From Hymenopus coronatus (taxonomy: Eukaryota; Arthropoda; Insecta; Mantodea; Hymenopodidae), in NCBI GenBank assembly GCA_030762935.1, contig CM060888.1:119175468-119239467 (forward strand): a stretch of 64,000 nt of DNA, in the 5' to 3' direction. The position numbers and the translations under genes were made by a program. Positions 43,553 through 55,644 of this stretch are shown piece by piece. The stretch's first letter is position 1. Every line of letters starts with the position of its first letter. Under the pieces are notes generated by a model. That model did no database searches, was not told the origin of the DNA, and was given only the letters and a program-made list of their open reading frames with translations.

Positions 43553-44130
43553 TTACTTTCTCTACCACACACGATGTACGTAATATGTGAGAAGATATTG
43601 TATTCTAACCAAAAATTGTTGCCGAAATTTTACAGGAAAAATATGTTTTGAGATCTTTTAAATTTAAAAAAAAAATCTAAAAATCTTTTAAAAAGAGTTC
43701 CTATGTTCTATATATATAAAATCGTTAAGTACCAAATTTTGTATTTAAGTCCAGTGTTTTTCAATGTTGGAAACGAACATTTTCAACTCCTCTAGCACGA
43801 GCATTCAAGGAACATTTTTCGAAAATTTATGTTTTATGTTTTGGTTGTAACATTTTGATTAAAATGCTATATGTTTAAGATATGTTCATTACAAATAAAA
43901 TGCATATCTTGAATTTTATGAGCAGAGCCGGTAAAGACCACTGCATTCTGGACGACTTAATTAGTAAACCGTAAGAGATAAGCGGAGAACTTGACTAAAT
44001 AAAAATGTAGACGAAGTTAAACCGCTATTTTGTATACTTTTTTATGGAGTTAATTATTTCCACGATATTCCTTGTTATTTATTTTATAATTTGCAATATT
44101 AAGAACTTTCCCAAATGAGAAATCGGTAAT
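43553..44130 (+). repeat. Family R copy N, diverged
   Basis: TTTTACTTTCTCTACCACAC with partner GTGAGAAG opens the copy. Later blocks ATTTTGATTAAAATGC, CATATCTTGAATTTTATG, AAACCGTAAGAGATA and TATTCCTTGTTATTTAT are readable. The far end is missing. It is followed at once by copy O in the same orientation. Confidence 0.82.
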
Positions 44131-44139
44131 CACATGTTT

Positions 44140-44745
44140 TACCTTCTCTACAACTTATTATGTACATACATAATAAGTTAGAGAAGGTATTTATTGCTCC
44201 CAAAAGTTCGATGTTAGAATGTCACAGGAAATATATTTTCAGATCTTCTGAATTAGTAAAAAAGTCACATGTTTGCGCAGCAAAACTCAAGAACGAAAAT
44301 TCCTTTAGATTCCAAAAATGATGATATAAGTTCAGCACCCTTCAAGGATGTGACATGAAGATTTTCAATAAAATCGTCCACCCTAAGCTATTCTTTACAA
44401 GAAACATTTTCTATAATTCTAATTGTATCAAAAATGGCTAACTTTTTTATCAGAATGGCTAACCATTTTCATTTAAATGCCATACGTTTAAGGCACTTTC
44501 ATTAGAAATAAAATGTATATCCTGAATTTTCTGGAAATATCCTCTGAAACTCTTTACATTCTGGATAAGTTTTGCATAACTGGTAAACCTTAAGGGATAC
44601 AAAATGAATTTACTACACAAAAAAGGAGATGTCTTTAAGCTACACAGTTTATGACATTCGCCTTAATTGTTTCGGAGTATTCCATGTTATTGGTTTTAAA
44701 ATGATGAAAACTTACTTTTCTCAAATGGAAGTCGTTATTCACTTC
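44140..44745 (+). repeat. Family R copy O, with an extended perfect hairpin
   Basis: Its opening hairpin (44142-44187) is almost perfect: arm CTTCTCTACAACTTATTATG and partner CATAATAAGTTAGAGAAG around a GTACATA loop. Later blocks run to CCATGTTATTGGTTTTAAAATG. It lacks the far end, like copy N. Confidence 0.82.
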
Positions 44746-45719
44746 TTTTCATCCCGGGCATGTAAAAGAGAAGTCCTAGAAATACGGGAGGGTAAGTCGA
44801 CTACGAAACGAAATGAATATTGTAATGAAAAGGTATCAAACGGTATCTAGCGGATGCAAACTTCGGTGCCTATAATAAAAAAAATAATGCAACGTAGCAT
44901 TAAATGGTTATTTTGGAGGCCAATTTGAAAATAAAGTAACACACTCAACAGAAAACTAACAAGCTAAAATGCCTTAACCAATGCTGATACATGATCCTTT
45001 GTTTGAACTTTTGCGGTTTCCCAACATGGTCCTTTCAAATGAATTGAGAGGAGAACTGAGGTACTGAAATCCTAATTGGCTTCCTCGAGAGCTACAATGT
45101 ATCTAGCTGCCTTCATTAGCTTTTAGCCGTTTCCAGGAAGCGTTTCGCTTTCGCATATACGTATATGTACAATCAACGAAAGGAGAGCATAAAGCCAGAA
45201 AAATTGCTATAAAAGCAAAATAATGAAACACTTTTATTGACAGTCGCTGCGGCTAAAGCAGTGTATCATGCATATATGACTGGTTAACAGCTGAATAAAT
45301 AGTGCAGCAGTAGTAAACAACGATAGGAGCAACATTTGTAGATTTCTCGTCCACAGTCAGCAGCAGACTGTAACGTTCTTATACTAACGTCAAGCAAATA
45401 ACAAAGAAATAACTCTCGGAATGACATAGTCGTCGAAAATTGCCTTTGGAATTGAGTCATCAGTACGCCGACTTCTCAACCTATAGTTTTTATATTTGAT
45501 TGCCGAATAGAATGGTAGAATTTTAGTTAGAATTATTTCTAACACACACTACTCTTTCTTAAGGGTATATATGCCATCGATGTTTATTGCAAAGGAGAAC
45601 ATCTAAAATCTAAAGAATAAACTCAATGTAAGCGAGTTAACATCAAAGCTTGCAGCCCAAAATAAGCAGGAGAGCCTCAAAAATACCAAGAGATACAACG
45701 AAACATAGAAGAAGAAGAA
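44746..45719. other. Unassigned sequence
   Basis: No recognised element. (GAA)n-like AGAAGAAGAAGAAA at 45707-45720 precedes the next family R piece. Confidence 0.4.
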
Positions 45720-45835
45720 ATTATGTCTTCCATTCACATGACTATTTGTTTTACAAACTATTCGTAGAAAATATTACGTATTCTTCTATCTACCTCATGA
45801 TTATCAAAATAAACCTTTTGCAGAAATTGTTCCCT
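45720..45835 (-). repeat. Family R far-end fragment T
   Basis: TTATGTCTTCCATTCACATGACT, then TCTATCTACCTCATGATTATCAAAATAAACC, match the first 110 bp of the family in reverse orientation. The piece stops there. Confidence 0.7.
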
Positions 45836-47164
45836 GCAAGTACATAGCGTATACGCAAGTACACTAGGCCATGGGGAACTGGTAAACGGAGGGAAGGTAT
45901 GACGTCCCCTTATTACACCTGGAGTTGTTAAGAATGTTGTGCGGCTTATAAAGTACAGCAGTGGCGGAGTTAGCCAATTTTAAAGGTGAATGATTCGGTA
46001 TAAATACGTGTCTTTCAGTTTTCCTTCATCAAATAAGAATTTACAAACCTTTTTCGGGCATATGGTTGAACGTTGCCATCTTTTCTCGACACAAATGTAT
46101 CAACTTAATAGTAAAGACAGAGAGAAGAGCATCTTCATGTAAACTGGATCGTTATTTCTCGTAGTAGTTAAAGCTACATTTTCATAATAATACCTGGAAA
46201 TTGTCACTTTCCATGCTGACTAGTTTATACAGAAACAAAATATGGTCCGATGTTATATTTTTTCACGTAACACCTGTTTTGAGCACAAACATTCAGCATT
46301 TTTAACAAATTGAACATACAAATAATAAATTTTCCGCGGAATCTGTATCTAGCATACGCAAGTGCCATCCACAACGAAACGTAATGTATAAATAAGAGCA
46401 TTAATAAAATAACGAATGTAAAATAAAAGATTAAACATGAAGAGATAGGTTAAACACTATAACAAAGTGTAATGAAGACAGAAGAACAGACTAAAGGCTT
46501 AATATAGAGTTAAATATAATAAAATTAATGAAACTAAAATGAAAAACAAATTAAACTAAATCACCTAAAACAAATACAAATGAAGGTACACTATTTAAAG
46601 TAAGCTATTTATTTTAAAGTAAAAGAACTTATATTAATAATTCGATTTTATGGAAAGTAAAATATAATTATAGATAATCAAATGTATACACAATGTGGAA
46701 AACTAAAATGAATATGGAAAATTGAAGATATATTTGTATTAGTTACCAGTTGATTTAATGTTGAATACTGATAGACATTTTATATGCACAATTTAACTAG
46801 TTTAGTTTAGCGATCAGTAACAGGTTACTAGTAATTTAATATCTATGGCTTCCAGGTAAACTGGATAGATTTAGAAAGGGTGAAGGAAAATTTCCTTTTT
46901 ATTTATTTATTATAATTTTGATTTGTTCGTCTTAGTTATAAGTGAAATCTGAAAATTAATAATGTGAATAACATGTCTGCTTTTGGAAAGAGTAAAATAA
47001 AGTATAAAAGGCTGCAATCCCCGTCACCAGGTATTGGAATGTATTATTCCAAATTTTTATCTTATGTATTCGCTTATTTTAGTTACGCGGATGCAAAAGG
47101 ATAGTCTATCTATACTTACAGGCATTGTTCATTTCGTGATCCTGACCATGCAAAAGAAAAAAAA
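45836..47164. other. Unassigned AT-rich sequence
   Basis: 46380-46800 is extremely A-rich on this strand. No coding or repeat signal was recognised. Confidence 0.4.
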
Positions 47165-48050
47165 AATCTTATGTATTATACTCACATGACTTTCTCTACA
47201 AACTTCTTATAAAAGATAATTCTTCTTTCAACACCGCTTTAATCGAAATAAAGATTAGCAGAATTTTATTACTTAGTTCCTTATAAGTAGACTGGAACTA
47301 AGGCAATGCACTAGGCTAATGTGATAGTCAAATGTTTTAAAAGAAGTCGTTATGCGATTGTCATTGCAAATCGTTTCTTTGCTTGGCCAGGAGTAGAACA
47401 AAGAAAAACGGACACTCCCATCTGAGAAAAGTGTAACTACTTCACAACTGAAACTAATAACAAGGAATATCTTGAAAACGGTAAGCTCCACGAAAAAAAT
47501 GTATATGACATAACTTGCGTATTTTAACGAGACCTAAATTGTTTGTACAGTAAGTTTTTGTCTATCTCTTACGGTTTACTAGTTATGTCAAATCAAGCAA
47601 AATTTATCCCGAATAAATAGGTATTTAGAAGCTTTACCCAGAAAATTCAAGATATACATTTTTTTGTGATAGAAATGGCTTTAATATGTGGTATTTTAAT
47701 CAAAATCGTTAAAGGCATTTTTAAGTAAAACAAAATTTTCTTAAAATTGCCCATGTAAAGGGGGGATTTTCTTTAAAATCTTCGTGTCGCATCCTTGGAA
47801 GATACCAAACTTAAATACCTACTAAGTTTGGTATTTTTCGTTTTTGAACTATGCTGTCCACAGACACACACAGCCAGACAGACAGACAGACACACACACA
47901 CACGGACCTGTTTCTGAAAATGCTTTTTCTGGACGCAGGGGATCCTAAAACATGTATTTCCGGTAAAATCTCGACTTCGAATTTTTGGGTGGAATACAAT
48001 GCTTCTCTATTCCTATGTACATTGTACATACGGGGCTAGAGAAAGTAATA
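47165..48050 (-). repeat. Family R copy P, near full length
   Basis: Runs from ATCTTATGTATTATACTCACATGACTTTCTCTAC-type to TACATTGTACATACGGGGCTAGAGAAAGTAATAA-type. The internal tract is a mix of (CAGA)n and (CA)n (47868-47903). Confidence 0.9.
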
Positions 48051-48356
48051 ATAGGAGCTAAATTATAGATTGGGTTATGGGAATGTAGTTAGACGACGAG
48101 AAAAACAAACTAATACCCCGATAGAAATTAAGGTACCTATATCAAAATATCTGTATCACACCCCTAACAAGGTTTTTATGCATGACTTCTTCTTCTTCTT
48201 CCTCTTCTGAATTTTCCAGAAAATTAGGAATGAACGTTCCAGCGTGCTCGGTTAAATGTCCATGTTTTTTATTTATTCAGGGATCCTTCACTTTTGACGC
48301 AACCAAGTGCTGGTTTATTTAGTGTGTACTACGAGTGAGATTGCGAGGTGCCTTGA
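48051..48356. other. Unassigned sequence
   Basis: A (TTC)n tract at 48186-48207. Otherwise nothing recognised before the minisatellite. Confidence 0.45.
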
Positions 48357-50082
48357 GCGTTGCTCCAGTGAGTGAGTGATTGAGTGAGTGTTGCTACAGT
48401 GAGTGTTGCTACAGTGAGTGAGTGAGTGAGTGTTGCTAAGTGAGTGTTGCTACAGTGAGTGAGTGAGTGAGTGAGTGAGTGAGTGAGTGAGTGTTGCTAA
48501 GTGAGTGTTGCTAAGTGAGTGTTGCTACAGTGAGTGTTGCTACAGTGAGTGTGAGTGTTGCTACAGTGAGTGTTGCTACAGTGAGTGAGTGAGTGTTGCT
48601 AAGTGAGTGTTGCTACAGTGAGTGTTGCTACAGTGAGTGAGTGAGTGAGTGTTGCTACAGTGAGTGTTGCTACAGTGAGTGAGTGAGTGAGTGAGTGAGT
48701 GTTGCTAAGTGAGTGTTGCTACAGTGAGTGAGTGAGTGAGTGAGTGTTGCTACAGTGAGTGTTGCTACAGTGAGTGAGTGAGTGTTGCTACAGTGAGTGA
48801 GTGAGTGTTGCTACAGTGAGTGTTGCTACAGTGAGTGAGTGAGTTGAGTGTTGCTACAGTGAGTGTTGCTACAGTGAGTGAGTGAGTGTTGCTACAGTGA
48901 GTGTTGCTACAGTGAGTGAGTGAGTGTTGCTACAGTGAGTGAGTGAGTGTTGCTACAGTGAGTGTTGCTACAGTGAGTGAGTGAGTGAGTGAGTGAGTGT
49001 TGCTAAGTGAGTGTTGCTAAGTGAGTGTTGCTACAGTGAGTGTTGCTACAGTGAGTGAGTGAGTGAGTGAGTGTTGCTAAGTGAGTGTTGCTGCAGTGAG
49101 TGTTGCTACAGTGAGTGAGTGTTGCTACAGCGAGTGAGTGTTGCTACAGTGAGTGAGTGAGTGAGTGAGTGAGTGTTGCTACAGTGAGTGAGTGAGTGAG
49201 TGAGTGTTGCTACAGTGAGTGAGTGAGTGTTGCTACAGTGAGTGTTGCTACAGTGAGTGTGTGAGTGTTGCTACAGTGAGTGAGTGAGTGAGTGTTGCTA
49301 CAGTGAGTGAGTGAGTGAGTGAGTGTTGCTACAGTGAGTGAGTGAGTGAGTGTTGCTACAGTGAGTGAGTGAGTGTTGCTACAGTGAGTGTTGCTACAGT
49401 GAGTGAGTGAGTGTTGCTACAGTGAGTGAGTGTTGCTACAGTGAGTGAGTGTTGCTACAGTGAGTGAGTGTTGCTACAGTGAGTGAGTGTTGCTACAGTG
49501 AGTGAGTGAGTGAGTGTTGCTACAGTGAGTGAGTGAGTGTTGCTACAGTGAATGTTGCTACAGTGAGTGAGTGAGTGAATGTTGCTACAGTGAGTGAGTG
49601 AGTGAATGTTGCTACAGTGAGTGAGTGAGTGAGTGTTGCTACAGTGAATGTTGCTACAGTGAGTGAGTGAGTGAATGTTGCTACAGTGAGTGAGTGAGTG
49701 AATGTTGCTACAGTGAGTGAGTGAGTGAGTGTTGCTACAGTGAATGTTGCTACAGTGAGTGAGTGAGTGAATGTTGCTACAGTGAGTGAGTGAGTGAATG
49801 TTGCTACAGTGAGTGAGTGAGTGAGTGTTGCTACAGTGAATGTTGCTACAGTGAGTGAGTGAGTGAATGTTGCTACAGTGAGTGAGTGAGTGAGTGTTGC
49901 TACAGTGAGTGAGTGAGTGTTGCTACAGTGAGTTCCTACAATGAGTGAGTGTTGCTACAGCGAGTGTTGCTACAGTGAGTGAGTGAGTGTTGCTACAGTG
50001 AGTGAGTGAGTGTTGTAACAGTGAGTGAGTGAGTGTTGCTACAGTGAGTGAGTGAGTGAGTGTTGCTATAGTGAGTGAGTAA
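48357..50082. repeat. 1.7-kb compound minisatellite of GAGT and GTTGCTACAGT units
   Basis: Blocks of 1-8 GAGT (or GAAT) tetramers alternate with GTTGCTACAGT or a shorter GTTGCTAAGT. From about 49540 a higher-order pattern appears (repeats of roughly 100 bp with a GAATGTTGCTACAGT variant, 49550-49890). No frame is protein-like. Both edges decay gradually. Confidence 0.97.
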
Positions 50083-50352
50083 GTGAAACGGAAAGAAGAA
50101 GAAAAGTGAAGTCACAGAACATTTAAGTCAAACTAGAAAAGTGAAATGACGACGAAAACTAAACATATGTATGTTGTATAAAATATAAATGTGGCAGCTT
50201 TATTTAAAAAAATAAGATATTAGTTTATCTAAAATATTTTAAGAGATCTGACAGTATAACAATCATTTTGGATATAAATCTGTCATAAATCCAGAGAGAC
50301 AACAAATCCAGATTTCGAACCAGAATATTTTGCGTCCCATAAGCCTCTGTTT
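50083..50352. other. Unassigned sequence after the minisatellite
   Basis: A purine-rich start (GGAAAGAAGAAGAAAAG), then AT-rich sequence without signal. Confidence 0.4.
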
Positions 50353-51185
50353 TTACTTTCTCTATACGCACTCTGTACATAGTGTATAGTGAAGGTATTG
50401 CACTCCACCCAAATATTCGATACCGAGATTTCATCGGAAATATATGTTTTAGGGTCCCCTATATCTAAAAAAAGCATTTTCGGAAAAAGGTCCGTGTGTG
50501 TGTGTGTAAAATACCAAACTTAGTATTTAAGTTTAGTATCTTCCAGGGATGCGACGCGAAGATTTTGAGAAAAATCCCCCCACCCCCAACTACCCTTTAC
50601 ATGGAACTTTTTTCGAAAATGTTGATTTTCTCAAAAATGGCTCTAACGATTTTGATTAAAATTTCGTATACTAAAAATATTTACCTGACAAATAATATGT
50701 ATATCTTGAATTTTCTGGGAATAGGGTCTTGAAGAGTACTTTATTCTGGATGAATTTTACTGAATTTTGAATAACTGCTAAACCGTAAGAGGTGGACAAA
50801 AACTTACTACACGAAAAATGTAGAGCACGTTAAAACACACAATTTATGTTATATGCATTTTTTGTGGAGTTCATCGTTTTTGAGACATACCTTGTTTTTG
50901 GTTTCTGCTTTGAAAAACTTATACTTTTCTCATACAGGAATTTGTCAGCTGCTGTCCATACAAACAAAGGAACTTCAGTGACATAGTAACCAGCTTTTGA
51001 CTATCACTTTAACCTATAGTACTCTCTTGTTTCGCTACTACTTACAAGGAAGCAAGTAATAAGACTATTTCTGCTAATTTTTTCTGAGTAACATGAGTTA
51101 AATAGAAGTATAATATTTTTAAGAATAATTTGTTGCAGAAATGTAGAGAAAGCCATGTGAATGGTGCACATCAGATTTTTTCATC
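50353..51185 (+). repeat. Family R copy Q, near full length
   Basis: Runs from TTTTTACTTTCTCTATACGC, partner TAGTGTATAGTGAAGG, to GTAGAGAAAGCCATGTGAATG, CACATCAGATTTTTTC. A T-run lies at each edge. Among the least diverged copies. Confidence 0.92.
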
Positions 51186-52990
51186 CAGCGTTGATCCCGC
51201 GTTTATCTTGAATGCTATACACGATGAAAACGAATGCAAAAATAACTAGCGGCAGTCGAGTCACGTCATGTAAACTAAAATATCACCATGCTTTTTATAA
51301 TCTATTTCTGTCACCTACTTCATCACAGTACATTATTTTTTATGCTCCCTTTTGCCTCTCGTGGTATGCTTTTAGGTCAATGAAGATAAATTTACACTCT
51401 GTCGTAGCGATTTCAAACTTATGGTTTTTGTAAGTTATATGCTATTCTTCTGGTAACATCTAATCTAAACAATATATTAGAATATACTAAGTAAAAACAT
51501 CACAGACGGAGTACGTAATGTTGAAATTAAATTTCCAATAAAATTGCTAAACGGGCATAAGCTCTTCTACGAAGTTGCTTTTATAATCTGTCCTAAGGAA
51601 TATGAAGGCACACGTTTTTAAAGGCTAGCTTATGCAATTGTAGATCTTAGTTGTGTACATTTCCCAATATGTTGCCTCACAATTAGTATTTTCCCCATCA
51701 ATAGTTAAGGGAGTATACCAACTAAAAGTTAATTTGAAGTAATTCATGGTTATTAAATAAAAAAGTGCGTTACTTATAGCACAATTTGAAACGATTTAAA
51801 CGTAATAAGTTATATTTAATGTGACTCTGTAAGTTTATATACGCTAGAAAAAAGTCTGTCAAAGAAGTTCATTCTTTAACACATTATAAAGCTTGCCATT
51901 TTAGAGTTGAAGTTACGGTATCACAAGTTAAATCTCACTGGCAGAGATGAAGCGGAATTGGAAGATTATATATGCTCAGGAGAAAGTAGGATAGAGAAAA
52001 TGTATGATAAAAATATAAACCATGAATATTCTATGTCGTGGTAATGCTCATTTTTCTACATTACAAGCGACAAAACGACAGCACCTATCGGAAATGGGGA
52101 GATGAATATTGTTGAAAATGTTTACTATTATCGTATCTCCAAGAATCGTATCGTACTAATACAGTCAGATTAAATTACAACTTAATGTAGCATAAATCTT
52201 ATATTTGAAAGCTGAACTTCACCATATCGGCATCATTATGCAATAATAACACAATAATACAAATAATAACAACAAAATAACAATAATAATAATAATAATA
52301 TATTCCGAATTACCATCAAACTAAGCATGAGAGTAATGGGATAGATGTTACAACTGTCGAATGGCAGGACAAGTTTTAATGTTTTTAATATTGAGCTGAC
52401 CAGATGGTCTTAACCTTTATTAAATTAACTACTAGTTTTCAGTGTTTATAACATAAACTATCTGTAAATCTATCTATGTATTATTTCTACACTTTTACTC
52501 TCCATGATGAGTTAGTACAAATCTATAACAAGATTTTGAAATATGTTATGCGGCCACTAGAGACCATTTGTAGGTCTTTGTTACTGTCGTATATCATGGT
52601 GGTAATTCAAAAAATACCGTGAGATGGCAATAGTGCTCTAAGTGTCAAATCTTCACTTCATGAATTGCTGAATATAAGTTATCTGAGGTTTATTTTTGCT
52701 TTAAACAATTTTAATACATAGCAATAATTTAATTATTAATAAATATCGCAAATCTTTAAAATAAAAAGGAGGAAATGTAGGCACCAAGTCATAACATTCC
52801 AGTAAATCGGTGGAGTCCTCTGATTTTACAATTCACCCGAGGCTAGATTTAGGTTAGTGCATATGTGTCTAAAAAACTGATTTTTGTGGAAATAGCTTGT
52901 AGTGATTCCAGTGATTTCACCGAAATATGCGAGCGAAGCGAGCATGTGCTCTGTTAGGTCTAGGTTTGTAGCAAGTATGCTTGTGCATAC
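51186..52990. other. Unassigned AT-rich sequence
   Basis: An (AAT)n-like tract at 52255-52300. Two short frames (51212-51433 and 52826-53023 minus) without domains. Confidence 0.4.
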
Positions 52991-53312
52991 TATGTCAAAT
53001 ACGTTTTTTGTACAGTTAAGCATTTCGGAGATAATTCTTTTATTCCTTTAAATTTGCCCATAATTATACTTTTATTAAAGAGAGCAATGTCATCACTTTA
53101 ACGATAAGCTTTTAAAAAGATTTGACCATCAGTTTAGCCTAGTATATGCACTTATGTCTGTTGTTCAAGGGAATAAGTAATGACCTGCCTCTGTTTAATG
53201 CTTACCTGGATTACCATGGAGAAGACAGAATAATAAGCTTTTGTAAGAATATTTGTAGTGCAATAGGTAGAGAAAGACATGTGAGTGGAACATATTAGAT
53301 ATTTACGACTTT
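52991..53312 (+). repeat. Family R far-end fragment
   Basis: Only the last 320 bp of the family: TTTCGGAGATAATTC, CATCAGTTTAGCCTAGTATATGC, GGTAGAGAAAGACATGTGAG and TGGAACATATTAGATATTT. Confidence 0.75.
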
Positions 53313-53644
53313 GTTTCCATGTGATTAAAAAGAAATGTTGGGCAATATTATGGGTATATTCTGCATTTCAGCGCTGCAGGTAACTCATTTATTATTCACC
53401 TCTCCCTCTACAAGGTATAGTTGCTTATCATTACTTTGACTTAGTCCTCTTGACTTGACCTCTTTAAACGATCGAATTGGAATTCATTAAGACAAACCAT
53501 TTCAGGCGCCTCCATTAGTTTAAGGGAACATTATATCGTTCACTTGTCTATATTTGCTTCTTGAGATTTCTTTCAGGTCACTTTTAGGTAGATTGATAAG
53601 GCCTGGGTGTAATTTAATGATGGAAATTTTAAGGGAAAGTCTGA
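53313..53644. other. Unassigned sequence
   Basis: I see nothing recognisable between the two family R pieces. Confidence 0.4.
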
Positions 53645-54475
53645 TGCGCTACATTTATATAATTTTCTCTACCTGTGCTGCAGAAAATTATGCTTACAAA
53701 AGCATATTCTTCTACACCTCATGCTTATCAAGATAATCATTAGCAGAAGTGGTTTTATTACAATATTATTTATTTGTACAAGGGAAATTAGGAAATATAA
53801 TTAACCAGACGCTAGTCACATCTTTTAAACTCAGGACGATGTAATTTTGTTCTCTTTGTTTGAGCGGGATGAAAAAAAATGAATAATGACTTCCCAATTC
53901 AGGAAGGTATAAGTTTTGGAAAATGTAAACCTAGTAATATCTAGAAAATTATTAGCTCTACAACAAAAATATATTTGATAGGTAATTTGCATGTTTTGAC
54001 AGATCTACATTTCCTGTGTGGCAAGTTTTTGTCTGTCTCTTACAATTTACCGATTATACAAAATTCATTCGGAATGAGTAAAACTCAGAAGTTATTCACA
54101 GAAAAATCCAATTATACATTTTATTTCTCTTAAATACACGGTATTTTAATCAAAATCGTTAGTGCAATTTAAGAAAAACAACAACAAAACAAATGTTGAG
54201 AAGTTTTCATGTAAATGATAGTTTGGGGTGAGTTTTCTTGAAAGTGTTCATGTCGCATCCTCGAAAATACTGAACTTAAATATCAAGTTCAGTAGTTAAT
54301 CAACTTTTCGTTTTTGAGTTATGCCCACGGACGCGGACACACATGTATCTTTTTTTCTAAAAACTGTTTTTCACGGGACTCTAAAACATGTCTTACCGTG
54401 CTCTTGGTATCCAATTTTTGGGTGCCATGCAATACTTTCTCTGCCTATGTAGGTTCGAAGCAGAGAAATTGAAAA
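53645..54475 (-). repeat. Family R copy S, with a changed but still paired hairpin
   Basis: Runs from ATTTTCTCTACCTGTGCTGCAG through CCTCATGCTTATCAAGATAATC to the hairpin end. The hairpin arms are TTTCTCTGC (54436-54444) and GCAGAGAAA (54460-54468). The family consensus has A and T at the innermost changed pair, so both strands of the stem changed together. Confidence 0.85.
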
Positions 54476-55085
54476 GCTACTATTGTGATCTGGTAAAAGA
54501 GACATAATTTCTGGCCCAAAACGTACTTCCTTTACCCTAGGGAAATGTAGGAAAGCAGATTTACAGAGTAAACTGTAATGGAGCAAAACTGGGGTACTTT
54601 AAGAATTAAACATAAAAAAAGATGAAAGATTTTATCGAGCATTTAACAAATAAATTGGAGGGCTAAGCAATTAACTAATTGCATCTCCAGTTCTCGGTAT
54701 TCTCTTATTGCATGCATCAAATATTGCTGCTAATTTTATCTGTAATCCAAGTAAATATTAATCTTTGAGCTTATACAATGCATGTGCTGTCCCAGGATGA
54801 AGATGAGAAGCTCAGCCACGTAAAATACAGGAAGCAAGTGATTAATCACACGAAAGGTAAATGTCACATATGGAATAGTGTAGTCACACGCTTCACCTCC
54901 TGCAGGAAACGCTAAATGTGTCGTAGAGTTCTCAAAAACACTTGTTCAGAAGCCATGACTTCCCGGAATCTTCTGGGAAAGGGATACGGAAAGCTGTTTT
55001 CGATTTCTGGAAGTGTGTATGGTAATATTGGTTGCAAGCCAAAGCCAACACTTTGCGCGATAAACATACTTCATTACAGCTTTGC
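54476..55085. other. Unassigned sequence with one HSE-like site
   Basis: GGAATCTTCTGGGAAAG (54965-54981) resembles the HSE arrays at 21.2 and 23.7 kb, but the third unit is shifted by one base. Surrounding sequence does not align clearly to the LTR-like segments. The frames 54916-55275 and 54932-55213 are mainly SINE shadows. Confidence 0.35.
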
Positions 55086-55097
55086 CTGTCTACAGTT

Positions 55098-55285
55098 ACC
55101 CAGGCGGCCCGGGTTCGATCCCAAGCGACCGCATGTTTTATTTGTGGTGCCCAAAGCGGCGCAGGGGCTGGTTTTCTCCGAGTTCTCCGATTTCCCTCGC
55201 CATCGCATTCCACCGGGGCTCTCTCTCCATTACATGCTTTATCAGTGTCATAGCCTGAGGTACCATTTGCAGTAAAAGCGGTCTA
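55098..55285 (+). mobile_element. tRNA-derived SINE, family S3, 5'-truncated
   Basis: Starts within the head at CAGGCGGCCCGGGTTCGATC (B-box intact). The body CCCAAGCGACCGCATG, TTTTCTCCGAGTTCTCCG, CGCCATCGCATTCCACCGGG follows and ends near AGTAAAAGCGGTC. The A-box half is missing. Confidence 0.88.
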
Positions 55286-55640
55286 CTCTACAAAGTAAAA
55301 CATATCTATAGATAGCTTGTGCTAATTGCTGCAATGCCAAAGCAAATGTAACAATTTTGGAGAGGCTACATTGTTACTCTTTGCGATGCAAACAATAGTT
55401 ATTCCGCTATTATTAGATGTGTAAGAGGTGAAATATTATTGTTTCTAAGAAAAGGATTAATTTGTGTGCTCAATATAAAAGGAAAAAGTCGTACGAGATT
55501 AATTCCAAAAGGAAACAGACAGACATACCTGCGACCTGCAACAAGGCGTACTTCAGAAAATAGTGAAGAAAGTCATGAAGGAGGTGTGTCGGAATATGAA
55601 TGGTGCTCATGTTGAACGTAATGTGTGTTAAACATGTGTC
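55286..55640. other. Unassigned sequence
   Basis: No signal recognised between the S3 SINE and the reverse transcriptase remnant. Confidence 0.35.
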
Positions 55641-55644
55641 ACTA

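Noticed and set aside
45997..46020. TATA box plus initiator (TATAAATA, then TTTCAGTT)
   Set aside because: The spacing of about 18 bp is too short for a core promoter and no open frame follows.
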